DNA of 64,000 nt from Vibrio sp. HB236076 (GTDB taxonomy: Bacteria; Pseudomonadota; Gammaproteobacteria; Enterobacterales; Vibrionaceae). The notes under the pieces were generated by a model that was not told where the DNA came from, searched no databases, and saw only the letters and a list, made by a program, of their open reading frames with translations. The stretch covers positions 1,984,001 to 2,048,000 of the forward strand of contig NZ_CP162601.1 in assembly GCF_040957575.1 (NCBI RefSeq), written 5' to 3'. The translations under genes were made by a program, and so were the position numbers. This document shows positions 16,866 through 26,264 of this stretch, one piece after another (positions within the stretch are counted from its first letter, which is position 1; each line of letters opens with the position of its first letter).

Positions 16866-19793
16866 CTAGCGACGTCGACGCCACAGTGCCAAAGCAGACA
16901 TCAGCACTAAGCCCCATAAGCTCGAACTGGCGGCCGAACTTCCTGAGCTACTGTCGGTTGTGGTCGTTGTGCTTTCGGCAACGGTGATGGTCGCCGTTTC
17001 GTACTCGTAATCGCCATCGGTACCTGAGATTTGCTTGGTCAAGGTATAGTCACCCTCTTCGGTCATGGTCGTCGATAAACTGACCCACCCTTGCTCAATC
17101 AACTCTTCTGTTAAAGTAACTTGACTGCTCGAGTCCTCATCAGTTGCAGCAAAGGCGCTAACCGTAGATTGTTTCGAGGCCGTCAAAATAACACTGTCTC
17201 CCGTATGGAGCTGAAAATCCCCCAAGACCGTCAAATCGAACAGCACACTTAACGGCTCATTGAGCATCGCTGCTGTTGGGCGCTCTTCAACACCTGCTGG
17301 CGGGTTAATCGGCTCTGACGGAGGCGTGACCGGCTGGGCTTGTTCATCCGAGCTAAAAGAGAATACCACCACCGCTGGGTCGTGATCGGAGGAGCGATAC
17401 ATATCGTCATATTTAGTCAAGTCACCAGAGTACTCTGTGGTGTAATCGACATAGGTTGACTCAGACGCGTTGATGTTCCAATCCATCGCATCAACGATGA
17501 CACTCGCCGTATCAGCATCCGCTAAAATATAATCCAGTGTGCCAAGGTAATCATCGTAAGAATAACTGTATGACTCCGGGTGTTGCTGTTTGATGACGTT
17601 CACATAACCAAATGCGTCACTAAGCGCTTCAGGATCACTGCCATCCATTGCTTCATCACCAACAAAGGTATCGCGCGCTGGCGTGACTGTGTAACCATCG
17701 GGCAATTCGGTTAACAACAAAATCGGATCTTCACTGGCATATGAGTTAAGATCGCCCATGATCAGCTTGTAACCATCAATCTGCGCCATTTGTTCACCGA
17801 GGTGCTGAGCGGCGGAGACCCGCAAGTTTTCACAGCTGCCTTGGTTATCGACATCCTCTTCATTTTGTAAGTTAACGTCTTCCCAACACGTTGACCCTTT
17901 TGATTTAAAGTGATTGACCGACACCGTGACCAAATCGCCAGTGGCGTTCACTTCAAAGGTAGGGGTAATGGCATCGCGTTGATAGTTATCAACATCTTCC
18001 CCTTCTGTCGCATGCTGCTCTGGCATCGCGATAACGCGGAACGTATCAAGGGTTACCACATTGGGTTTAAAGATAACGTTATTGGTGATGGCATCAGTGC
18101 CAATATAATCGTAATCATCACTCGAGATATACGCGTATTGATCCGCTTCATCCTCAATGAGTGCATTGATCTTAGTCACGAGATCAGCAATAGCAGAATC
18201 CTCACCAAAGCCGTTGTTTTCGATTTCCATCAAACCGACAATATCTGCATCCAGCGCCACAATCGCTTTGGCTATTTTGGTTCCCTGACGGCTAAACTCC
18301 TCTGCACTTTCTGCGCCGCGATTATCGCCGTAAGGGTTTTGCGCACCGCCAAATGGCGAGTTAAAATAGTTGAGTACATTAAACGTGGCAACGCGAAGAT
18401 CACCATCAATAACCTCAGGTGACGTGGTGCGATCATTATTGTGAATGAAGGTGTCGCTGGTCGCTTCATTGGTCACATAAAGTCGGTACTCACTGTAAGA
18501 GTAACCCAGTACCCCTTGCAAACCATCGATGGTATCATCAACGCGAATATAATCATCACTGGTTGTGGTCCCATCCGCCATCGGTACTGAGCTCTCGACC
18601 AGAAAGTCTGGATACCAAGGCACTACCCCGTTGTCAGCGTCTTCAAACGATTCGATAAACAAGCGATAGTCGGCATTCGTCGCCGCTTGAGCAGCGGACT
18701 CATCTGAGCCAGGTACATTATTTTGATTAGGATGTAAATTGACGCGGTTATAAGCGGCCACCATATTGTATCGGTAGGCATCATAATCAAAACTGTAAGT
18801 ACGCGTCACACGCATCTCTTGCTCAGCAGTAAGATTAATCAACATCCCCTCGTGACGCTCTAGCGTTTGAGAAAAGCTTTCATCACTGTCTGCCATCACC
18901 AAATCGACCGCTTCAACGCTGACATCAGTGTCTTCAATGGCATTAATTGTGGTATCGATTAGCTGTGTCCAACCGTAGTTTTCATAGGCTTTGCCGGTCA
19001 CAGTGACGGTATTGCCAAGGGCTATCTCACTGCTGTCCGATTCGATAAACAAACCATCTGAAGTGGTGGCATCTCCATCGCCATCGACATCTTGTAAGAA
19101 GAAACCTTGAGCGATGTCGTTGCCTAAGGCGGTCGTTTGAATCGCCGTCACCACCCCCGTCACTTGGTAATAGTCTTCTGATTCATAGGCGTCATCGGCA
19201 ATCAGCGGTGAACTCCAATCCGAGCCTTGGATGGCCATGATGGTGGTTTCAATGCCAACGACCTCTTGTTCTTCTGTCTCCTCAACATCAAGATTTCCCA
19301 AGCCATCAAAGGTATCTTGATCGTAACTTTGCCAATTATTGGCATCATAACTCGTCGCAGCGGTGAGGCTGATTTTTCTCAGTGTTTCTTCTTTGCCCCA
19401 ACCGCTTTCTGTTGGCACATCCCCAACAATGTCGACTAACGTCTCGCCATCAAACAGACCAACGGCATCGCCGCCATTGTGATACAGGGTCGACGTCGCC
19501 AGTGTATTGATATCATCGCTTAAGGTAAAATCCGCGGAACTGTTGTAAACAACAAGTAACTCACCGGCGCTTAATGTCCCACTTAAAGAAACCATTGCTG
19601 TGGGGGTTTCATCGCCATCTTTGTAGCGGGAAAGTGAATAGGTGGAAAGGTCAAGGTCACTGCTACCCGCGTTATAAAGTTCAATGGCTTTATTATTGCC
19701 ACTGCCTTCAACGTATTCGGTGATCATCAACTCGGCATGAGCAGATAGCGGTAGGCTAGCCGCGACCGCGATGGCTAAAGGTGTCATTTTCAT
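16866..19793 (-). CDS. large extracellular endonuclease (ExeM/NucH-like) with C-terminal sorting tail
   Basis: 975 residues. A signal peptide (about 1-20, ending SAHA) is followed by a lamin-tail domain (LMITEYVEGSGNNKAIELYN), an OB-fold-like region at about 190-300, and an endonuclease/exonuclease/phosphatase domain at about 465-810. That domain shows the metal and catalytic motifs ATFNVLNYF, LMEIENNGFG, VNHFKSKGS, MGDLNSYASED and SSDHDPAVV. The end is Ser/Gly-rich, then a hydrophobic segment and four arginines, a GlyGly-CTERM-like tail cut by rhombosortase in related ExeM proteins. It should degrade extracellular or biofilm DNA. The protein is very acidic, as secreted proteins of halophilic Vibrio relatives often are. 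It lies just downstream of a 5'-nucleotidase gene. Confidence 0.92.
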   Translation of the reverse strand: MKMTPLAIAVAASLPLSAHAELMITEYVEGSGNNKAIELYNAGSSDLDLSTYSLSRYKDGDETPTAMVSLSGTLSAGELLVVYNSSADFTLSDDINTLATSTLYHNGGDAVGLFDGETLVDIVGDVPTESGWGKEETLRKISLTAATSYDANNWQSYDQDTFDGLGNLDVEETEEQEVVGIETTIMAIQGSDWSSPLIADDAYESEDYYQVTGVVTAIQTTALGNDIAQGFFLQDVDGDGDATTSDGLFIESDSSEIALGNTVTVTGKAYENYGWTQLIDTTINAIEDTDVSVEAVDLVMADSDESFSQTLERHEGMLINLTAEQEMRVTRTYSFDYDAYRYNMVAAYNRVNLHPNQNNVPGSDESAAQAATNADYRLFIESFEDADNGVVPWYPDFLVESSVPMADGTTTSDDYIRVDDTIDGLQGVLGYSYSEYRLYVTNEATSDTFIHNNDRTTSPEVIDGDLRVATFNVLNYFNSPFGGAQNPYGDNRGAESAEEFSRQGTKIAKAIVALDADIVGLMEIENNGFGEDSAIADLVTKINALIEDEADQYAYISSDDYDYIGTDAITNNVIFKPNVVTLDTFRVIAMPEQHATEGEDVDNYQRDAITPTFEVNATGDLVTVSVNHFKSKGSTCWEDVNLQNEEDVDNQGSCENLRVSAAQHLGEQMAQIDGYKLIMGDLNSYASEDPILLLTELPDGYTVTPARDTFVGDEAMDGSDPEALSDAFGYVNVIKQQHPESYSYSYDDYLGTLDYILADADTASVIVDAMDWNINASESTYVDYTTEYSGDLTKYDDMYRSSDHDPAVVVFSFSSDEQAQPVTPPSEPINPPAGVEERPTAAMLNEPLSVLFDLTVLGDFQLHTGDSVILTASKQSTVSAFAATDEDSSSQVTLTEELIEQGWVSLSTTMTEEGDYTLTKQISGTDGDYEYETATITVAESTTTTTDSSSGSSAASSSLWGLVLMSALALWRRRR

Positions 19794-19874
19794 TACTGTC
19801 TTCCTTGATAGTCAAAGTGATTGAAATTTCGACTATTTGTGAGTGATTAATATACAAATCTGGAAATTTGAGAC

Positions 19875-19907
19875 AAAAAAAACCACCCTAGTGTATAGGG
19901 TGGTTTT
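19875..19907 (-). terminator. intrinsic terminator of the 5'-nucleotidase gene
   Basis: On the minus strand the stem AACCACCCTA / TAGGGTGGTT with a 5-base loop is followed by a T-run. It separates the nucleotidase from the nuclease gene, so the two are probably transcribed separately. Confidence 0.9.
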
Positions 19908-19919
19908 AAGCGTCAATCT

Positions 19920-22007
19920 TTACTCTGTGCTGTCGTCGCGAATGATACGCTCATCAACGACACTTGAATCAAAGATGTCATCAGCGATATCAAAGGCGTT
20001 ATCCGCATCTGGGTAGAACGCTGCTAAGTACTCTGCCAGTGCATCTTGCTCGGTACCGGCATCGGCAAAATCAGCATTGCCAATATCTGTCATCGCGGCT
20101 TGATCGTCATTACCAGCTAAGTAAGTGGCATCGGTACAATAGGTGCCATTGTAAGTACAGCTAAACGGATAACCATCGCCTTGCTCAAGTAGGTAACTTA
20201 GAGTCACAACACTAAAGCTGCGAGTTTCATCGCCTTGTATTACACCATCACTCACAACAACATCATCACCCACGACCAACTCACGTACACGTTCGCCCTC
20301 GGTATCCACTGTGTAAGTATTGTCATCACCCAGTGTCGTCGCAATCGCGGTGTAGCTCGGGTCATAGGTAAAATTCAAGCCCGCAAATTGACCAAATTGA
20401 CCAGCAGTAACAGTTTCATCACCGGATACGGTTGCTGCCACGGCGTGCTCAACCAGGTCTTTTAACTCTGCCGCGGTGACGTCAATCACAGCCAGTTCGT
20501 TGTTAAACGACAACGCCGTTTGGATATCGTACTGTGAGATGTCCCCTTCCGCTTTACCAGCGGCGTCATAGGCTGCCGGTGGGTAGTACTCAAGATCATC
20601 GGCATTGGTTGAACCTGCGGGGTATTCGTAATAACCAATGGCGGCGCGAATACCACCACCGTTTTTGATCGACACTTGCACGTCAGAGATTTCTTGCTGC
20701 GCATACCACAAGTTGGCATCAGCCGTCAGGTCGCCAAGCGAGGTTTCTTCGGAGCGAACTTGTGCGCGAATACCGTTGATGAACACGTCGGTATGACCAA
20801 AAATGTTGCCTTCCGCTTCTAGCAATAGGTCGCTAACGGCGTCGGTTACCGTATCCACTTCGGTGTTGGCTGCGCCGCCAAGCTCTGCGACCATGGTATC
20901 ATCACTGACATACACGCCACTTTCATCAGCATCGACCGTGCTGGTAATGATTTGACCGTCTTCGTCAAAACCAATCACCAATCGACCAAGGTATTTATAG
21001 TCACCATCAACGTTGACCAGCGCCACATCATTGCCATCAACATCTTGATAAAATAACGGGTAATCATCTGCCGCGGTATCACCGTCTAACAAACGGTCGG
21101 TGGAATCCGCGAGCAGTGTGTTCGAACCGCCGGCCACAATGATGTCAACACCAGAAAGCAACGTCGCGAGCTCTTGCTCAACCGAAATGGTTTGCATGTG
21201 CGCTAATAGAACCACCTTGTTGACACCTTGATCAATTAAAGCATCAACCTCGGTTTGAATGATCGCGGCAAGTTCCGTAGTGTCATCACTCTCTGGAGTG
21301 ACAGTCACATCGCCCGTTGAAGTAATGTCTTCTTCGGTTGGCGTGGTGGCACCGACAATACCAATCGCTTCACCATCGACAATAATAATGGTTGAAGACG
21401 CTAAGCTATTGGGGATATTACTGGCAAGTTGAATATCATCAACGACATAATCAGCGGTATTCTCATCAGCAGAAAAATCCATATTGGCGCTTAGGTATGG
21501 AAAATCAGCGCCAATATAGGTATTACCGCTCTCATCATCGGTTTCTTGAGCAATGATTGAAGCAAATTCTGCCGTGCCACCATCGAGGTCGTGGTTACCA
21601 ACGGCAGAAGCTTGTAAGCCCATTTCATTGAGCCAAGCAATGTGGGCACGACCCACGCCAGGTACGTTGATACTAGACACATCGGCCATGGAATCATCAT
21701 CCGCTGCATCATAGACAGAGCCTGGAATGTAGTTATCCCCTGAACTTAAAAACAGTGTGTTGTCTGGGTAATCGGCTTTTAGTGCGGCCAGGTTGCTGGC
21801 AAAATTACCAACGTTTGCCAGCGCATCAGAATTGGAACCATCAATATCTGAAACGTGTAAAAGTTGTAACGTAAAGGCGGCACTGACCGTTTCCTCGGTT
21901 GTGTCATCATCATCGTCGCCATCTAGGCACCCAACCAGTGGGGTAACCAAAAGCGATGCTGCAATCAGTTTCGCGAGCGTACGCTTTTTAAATTCAGGGA
22001 AAATCAT
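19920..22007 (-). CDS. lipoprotein 5'-nucleotidase / metallophosphatase (UshA superfamily)
   Basis: 695 residues from the ATG at 22007, chosen for TTGGAG upstream. A lipoprotein signal ends LVGC with Cys27 as the lipidation site, followed by an aspartate-rich linker. The metallophosphatase domain shows LLHVSDIDG, SSGDNY, GNHDLDGG and LLAHMQ; the C-terminal 5'-nucleotidase domain shows NGGGIRAAIG and a substrate-stacking region near FSVVTLSYLL. The first metal motif reads D-I-D where classical UshA has D-x-H, so metal choice may differ. It probably removes phosphate from nucleotides outside the cytoplasm, feeding on products of the neighbouring nuclease. About 280 bases of AT-rich DNA lie upstream, with no operator that I can name. 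Confidence 0.88.
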   Translation of the reverse strand: MIFPEFKKRTLAKLIAASLLVTPLVGCLDGDDDDDTTEETVSAAFTLQLLHVSDIDGSNSDALANVGNFASNLAALKADYPDNTLFLSSGDNYIPGSVYDAADDDSMADVSSINVPGVGRAHIAWLNEMGLQASAVGNHDLDGGTAEFASIIAQETDDESGNTYIGADFPYLSANMDFSADENTADYVVDDIQLASNIPNSLASSTIIIVDGEAIGIVGATTPTEEDITSTGDVTVTPESDDTTELAAIIQTEVDALIDQGVNKVVLLAHMQTISVEQELATLLSGVDIIVAGGSNTLLADSTDRLLDGDTAADDYPLFYQDVDGNDVALVNVDGDYKYLGRLVIGFDEDGQIITSTVDADESGVYVSDDTMVAELGGAANTEVDTVTDAVSDLLLEAEGNIFGHTDVFINGIRAQVRSEETSLGDLTADANLWYAQQEISDVQVSIKNGGGIRAAIGYYEYPAGSTNADDLEYYPPAAYDAAGKAEGDISQYDIQTALSFNNELAVIDVTAAELKDLVEHAVAATVSGDETVTAGQFGQFAGLNFTYDPSYTAIATTLGDDNTYTVDTEGERVRELVVGDDVVVSDGVIQGDETRSFSVVTLSYLLEQGDGYPFSCTYNGTYCTDATYLAGNDDQAAMTDIGNADFADAGTEQDALAEYLAAFYPDADNAFDIADDIFDSSVVDERIIRDDSTE

Positions 22008-22287
22008 CGTAATCTCCAAGCTAATCCAAGTTTAGTTTTTAATCGTTCCTTGCGTGGAAGTCTTATTTTTATAACGCGCCATAAGACTGGTCCAACTTGA
22101 TTAAGCTTATGTGACGATCGGGTGATATTTGTATTGATTATTATATTTAAGTCGCAAATATGTGAGCGCAATCGTTTACGCACCATTCAAAGTTTGAGCT
22201 TAACGGTTATTTTTAGCCCACTCATAGGCACTTAAATGCATAACAAATAGCTAAGCCACTCGCTGTCTTTTTTATAATGCAATCGGA

Positions 22288-23160
22288 TTAGTATCCGGTA
22301 ATGGGCAAATAAAAATCGAGTTCAAAGCGCTCATCGGGATCGGTGAAGTGATTGGTTTGATAGCAAGCATAAGCGGGAGTGGCTGCTAATTTAAAGCCGG
22401 ATTGCGGTAACCATTGCGACAAGATTTGGCCAATCTTTGGCAGCATATCGCCATACTTTCCGGCAAGGTGAAAAACCGCATGTCGGCCTCCGGGGATAAT
22501 CAGTTGATTAACTTGACCTCGAACCCGTACCGGCTTATCAATCGCAATACAGGCAACGTAATGACAATGTTCTAATGCCACCCAGGCCGGGTTGGAATGA
22601 TGTAAGCCAATTTGAGTGGTCACTGAACGCTGCTCTTGCTCTGCCCACTCTAAAAGCTGATGCCAGGCTTGACGTATGCCGCGATCGTAGCCCCGGTGAC
22701 GAACATAGGCCATCATTTGCGGTTGAGTAAACACCACAGAAGGCCTTGGCAGTGGCGTTTGCACCTGGACTTGGTAGTGGCGGGCTTTATCCTCATCCAA
22801 GCGAAAACTCAGCGGCACGCGATGATTCTCTGATGACTGACGCCATTGGCCCGGCGTTTCATGAAACGTCGCCTTGAACGCGCGACTGAATGAAGATAAT
22901 GATGAAAAACCGCATTTTTGAGCAATCTCATCGACATTGGCCTCACCGTCAAACATCAACTGATTCGCCGCAAACTCCATGCGGACACGGCGCACATACT
23001 GATGGACACTCTCGCCCACCACTTGTTTGAATACTCGGTGAAAATGCGCCTCTGAATAAGCCGACACCTTAGCTAAATAAGCCGCGGATAACGGCTTTGC
23101 GATGTCTTTGTGTATTTCGTATAACGCGTCGTTGATCCGAGAACGGTGAAGAGAAGGCAT
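22288..23160 (-). CDS. AraC-family regulator with GyrI-like effector domain
   Basis: 290 residues from the ATG at 23160; the frame is open further upstream but the family start (SLHRSRINDALYEIHK) fixes this one. Two helix-turn-helix motifs lie at about 25-100 (LAKVSAYSEAHFHRVFKQ and IAQKCGFSSLSSFSRAFK). The C-terminal half is a GyrI/SOUL-like ligand domain (PQMMAYVRHRGYDRGIRQAW ... IPGGRHAVFHLAGKY). Members of this Rob/YdeE-like class sense small lipophilic compounds and activate defence or metabolic genes. It is divergent from the aminotransferase across 113 bases, so that gene is a candidate target. Confidence 0.92.
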   Translation of the reverse strand: MPSLHRSRINDALYEIHKDIAKPLSAAYLAKVSAYSEAHFHRVFKQVVGESVHQYVRRVRMEFAANQLMFDGEANVDEIAQKCGFSSLSSFSRAFKATFHETPGQWRQSSENHRVPLSFRLDEDKARHYQVQVQTPLPRPSVVFTQPQMMAYVRHRGYDRGIRQAWHQLLEWAEQEQRSVTTQIGLHHSNPAWVALEHCHYVACIAIDKPVRVRGQVNQLIIPGGRHAVFHLAGKYGDMLPKIGQILSQWLPQSGFKLAATPAYACYQTNHFTDPDERFELDFYLPITGY

Positions 23161-23273
23161 GATGAAATCGCATAAATGGACAAAGACAATAGCATAAATG
23201 GACACATCGCTTTCAGCAAGAGCCGTTATGATAGTTGCCACTATTTTTTGCCTTTCACCGTTCAGGAACTGCC

Positions 23274-24431
23274 ATGGAAATTGCAACATCGCTAAAACGC
23301 ATCCCTTCATCTTACATTCGTGAGATTCTCGCCGCTGTCAATAATGACAATGTCATTTCTTTAGCCGGCGGGTTACCCGATGAAGATACGTTTCCGATTG
23401 AACTGATGAAAGGCTCAATTGAAGCATTGATCACCTCCCCTGACGTTTTTCAGTACGGTTCAACGGCGGGTTATGCGCCTCTTATCACTTTTCTGCGCGA
23501 TTACTTCACTTTGCCAGACGATCACCAAGTGATGATTACCACAGGTTCACAACAAGGACTTGATTTGATCGCTCGTGCTTACATTAACCCAGGCGATGTC
23601 GTTGTGATGGAAGCACCAAGCTACCTTGGAGCCACGCAAGTCTTTGGTTTAGCACAAGCCAATATCGCTACCGTCGACCAAACGCCGACCGGCCCAGACT
23701 TAGCACAACTAGAAACCGTCTTTAGCACTCAAAAGCCCAAGCTATTTTACGCGGTTCCCGATTTTCACAACCCAACCGGGATCAGTTGGGATCTCAATAC
23801 TCGTCAAGCCGTCGCCGCATTGTGCCAACAATACAACGTCGCCTTTGTCGAAGACGTCCCTTACCGTGAATTGCGTTTTCAAGGTGATTTTTTACCTTTA
23901 GTCTCTGAATTTTGTCCTCAACAAGCGATTGTACTGCGTTCATTTTCTAAAATTGCTTCGCCGGGATTGCGCCTTGGCTCTGTCACCGGAAAGTCTGATT
24001 TTCTCGACCCGATGATTAAAGTTAAACAAGGGGCAGACTTACACTCTAGCGTACCGATGCAAGCCATCTTACTTGGTTTGCTATCCAACCCAGGGTTTCC
24101 TGAGCACTTAGAAAAAATTCGCCATTTATACCAAGCCCGCTACGAGACCCTATTCGCAGCATTGCGCCAAGATTTGCCAGCACAATGTCAACTCGATGCC
24201 ATTGAAGGCGGAATGTTTGTCTGGTTAACCTTACCGCCATGTGACACCTTTGCGCTGGCGAAAACACTGCTTGCTGAAGGCGTCGCGGTTGTGCCAAGTC
24301 CCGTCTTTTATTCGGATCCAGAAAATCAACCGAGCGCCTTGCGATTGAACTTCACCAATGGCACGCCTGAAGAGTTGATTGAAGCCGCTGGTAGACTCAA
24401 TCGCGTATTAGCCAGCGAATTGAGCCAGTAA
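23274..24431 (+). CDS. PLP-dependent class I aminotransferase (2-aminoadipate/MocR-like)
   Basis: 385 residues from the ATG at 23274 (CAGGAACT just upstream). Seen: N-terminal ISLAGGLPDEDTFP, cofactor phosphate segment TTGSQQGLD, PDFHNPTG for the pyridine-contact Asn, Asp/Tyr in VEDVPYREL, the Schiff-base lysine in SFSKIASPGLRLG, and a C-terminal RLNFTNG arginine for carboxylate binding. It belongs to the LysN/2-aminoadipate group and stands without the GntR DNA-binding domain of MocR regulators. It transfers amino groups between amino and keto acids in the cytosol; the substrate is not certain. Downstream, after 255 bases, comes a peptide/opine-type ABC importer. Confidence 0.9.
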   Translation: MEIATSLKRIPSSYIREILAAVNNDNVISLAGGLPDEDTFPIELMKGSIEALITSPDVFQYGSTAGYAPLITFLRDYFTLPDDHQVMITTGSQQGLDLIARAYINPGDVVVMEAPSYLGATQVFGLAQANIATVDQTPTGPDLAQLETVFSTQKPKLFYAVPDFHNPTGISWDLNTRQAVAALCQQYNVAFVEDVPYRELRFQGDFLPLVSEFCPQQAIVLRSFSKIASPGLRLGSVTGKSDFLDPMIKVKQGADLHSSVPMQAILLGLLSNPGFPEHLEKIRHLYQARYETLFAALRQDLPAQCQLDAIEGGMFVWLTLPPCDTFALAKTLLAEGVAVVPSPVFYSDPENQPSALRLNFTNGTPEELIEAAGRLNRVLASELSQ

Positions 24432-24445
24432 ACACCTTGGCAGGA

Positions 24446-24480
24446 GGAGCACTCTTTCGACAACGTAAAGAGTGCTCCTA
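24446..24480. terminator. 13-bp hairpin after the aminotransferase
   Basis: A perfect 13-base-pair stem (AGGAGCACTCTTT and its complement) with a 9-base loop starts 15 bases after the stop. No T-run follows, so it may be a weak terminator or an RNA-stabilising structure. Confidence 0.55.
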
Positions 24481-24686
24481 AACCAAGCCTGCGTCGCTTT
24501 TTCGTTTCACTTTGCCGCCGATTCCCCCCACACGAAACCGCTTTTATCGTTATTTATTGTTAATATCAAATAAGTTATATTTTTTTGATCTATCTATTCT
24601 TTTGGCTAAAACTCTTTATGTGCTTGTTATCACATTATTAATTGGTTACTTTTAATAATTTGTTACAATTAAATAAGGAAATAGCG

Positions 24687-26264
24687 ATGCCCTTAGCTCG
24701 TTCTTTGTCTGTGTTGGCCTTGGCAGTCAGTACCTCATTTAGCGCCAATTTACTGGCCAAAACCCCAGATAATACCTTAGTGGTCGCACAATCTTTGGAT
24801 GATGTCACCAGTCTCGACCCCGCTCAAGGTTTCGAGCTAACATCAGTACAAAGTTTTACCAACCTCTATCAGCGCTTAGTTCAATCTAATCCACAAAATC
24901 CCACTGAGCTCATGCCAACGTTGGCCACGACTTGGACGACAAGCGCTCACAGTATTGACATGAACTTACGCGATAATGCGAACTTTGCTTCTGGAAATCC
25001 ACTGACTGCAGATGATGTCATTTTCAGCCTCGCACGTGTGGTAAAACTCAATCTGGCCCCTTCCTTTATTTTGACTCAGCTTGGCTGGACCCCAGACAAC
25101 GTCGACCAACATCTCATCAAAACCGGTGATCACTCGCTGCGCATTACTTGGGATGCCGATGTCGGTCCTTCTTTTGTCCTCAGTTTACTGTCGGCTCCTG
25201 CGGCGTCTATCGTCGATAAAAAAACGGTGTTGACGCATGAAAAAGACGGCGATCTTGGCCACCAGTGGCTCAACACCCATTCTGCGGGCAGCGGCCCTTT
25301 CAAAATCCGCAAGTACGTTCCTCACCAAGCCCTTCTGATGGAAGCCAATGCCAGTTCACCGGCTGGGGCACCGAAAAGCCAATACTTGTTATTGAAAAAT
25401 GTCCCGGATGCCGCAACACGTCAATTGTTGCTTGAACAGGGCGATGCGGACATCATTCGCAATCTCGGCTCCGATCAGTTCTTATCGCTACAAGGAAAAG
25501 ACGGCGTGAAAACCCTCGCACTGCCTTATGCCTCTTTGTATTACTTGATGTTTAACGCAGACAACCGCGATAACCCTGATTTGGGCAAGCCAGAGTTTTG
25601 GCAGGCGGCACGTTGGGCGTTTGATTATCAAGGCATTGCAGAAGATTTGATGCACGGTCAATTCCAAGTTCAGCAATCGTTTTTACCTCAGGGTTTTAAA
25701 GGTGCATTGACCGATCAGCCTTATCAGTACGATCCACAAAAAGCGCGTGAGATCCTTGCTAACGCTGGAATAAAAAACCCTCACTTCACTCTTGCCGTCA
25801 GTAACCAGCCTCCTTACTTAGACATTGCGCAAGCCCTGCAAGCGAGTTTTGCCAAAGCCGGTATTGACGTTGAGCTCATCCCCGGTGTGAGTAGCCAAAT
25901 CGCTACGGATGTCAAATCTCATCAGTATCAAGCGACCGTCACCGCCTGGGGCCCCGATTATTTTGATCCCAATACCAATGCGTCGGCGTTTGCTTACAAC
26001 CCAGAAAACGGCAGTAAAACCCTCGCTTGGCGCGCCAATTGGCATATCCCTGCTATCAGTAAAGCAACCTTAGCCGCTCGCGCTGAAACCGACGACGTGA
26101 AACGCACTGAGATGTATGAATCCATTCAAAAAGAGGTTCGCGCTCAATCACCTTTTGTTGTCGGCTTGCAAAACAAGAAGTTAGTCGCATTGCGTGACAA
26201 CATCCAAGGTTACGTTCAGGGCATTACGCCTGACATGGTTTACTATCAAAACGTATCAAAATAA
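24687..26264 (+). CDS. ABC importer substrate-binding protein, family 5 (peptide/nickel/opine)
   Basis: 525 residues from the ATG at 24687 (AAGGAA 7 bases upstream). A signal peptide covers about 1-25. The mature protein has the SBP_bac_5 pattern: SLDPAQGFELTSVQSFTNLY near the start, LRDNANFASGNPLTADDVIFSL, GSGPFKIRKY and WGPDYFDPNTNASAF. It delivers a ligand to the permease pair encoded downstream; its stop overlaps the next start by one base. Family ligands include oligopeptides, nickel chelates and opine-type metallophores. The position beside a siderophore island makes a chelate possible but the sequence does not prove it. Confidence 0.88.
   Translation: MPLARSLSVLALAVSTSFSANLLAKTPDNTLVVAQSLDDVTSLDPAQGFELTSVQSFTNLYQRLVQSNPQNPTELMPTLATTWTTSAHSIDMNLRDNANFASGNPLTADDVIFSLARVVKLNLAPSFILTQLGWTPDNVDQHLIKTGDHSLRITWDADVGPSFVLSLLSAPAASIVDKKTVLTHEKDGDLGHQWLNTHSAGSGPFKIRKYVPHQALLMEANASSPAGAPKSQYLLLKNVPDAATRQLLLEQGDADIIRNLGSDQFLSLQGKDGVKTLALPYASLYYLMFNADNRDNPDLGKPEFWQAARWAFDYQGIAEDLMHGQFQVQQSFLPQGFKGALTDQPYQYDPQKAREILANAGIKNPHFTLAVSNQPPYLDIAQALQASFAKAGIDVELIPGVSSQIATDVKSHQYQATVTAWGPDYFDPNTNASAFAYNPENGSKTLAWRANWHIPAISKATLAARAETDDVKRTEMYESIQKEVRAQSPFVVGLQNKKLVALRDNIQGYVQGITPDMVYYQNVSK

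Noticed and set aside
17910..18422. A 170-codon open frame antisense to the nuclease gene
   Set aside because: It mirrors a long acidic coding sequence with strong family motifs on the other strand; it has no ribosome site or recognisable domain.
24540..24686. Fur- or Zur-like sites upstream of the family-5 importer
   Set aside because: The region is AT-rich with several TTATC/GATAT words, but the best match to the 7-1-7 Fur site keeps only about 10 of 14 positions, which is expected by chance in such sequence.
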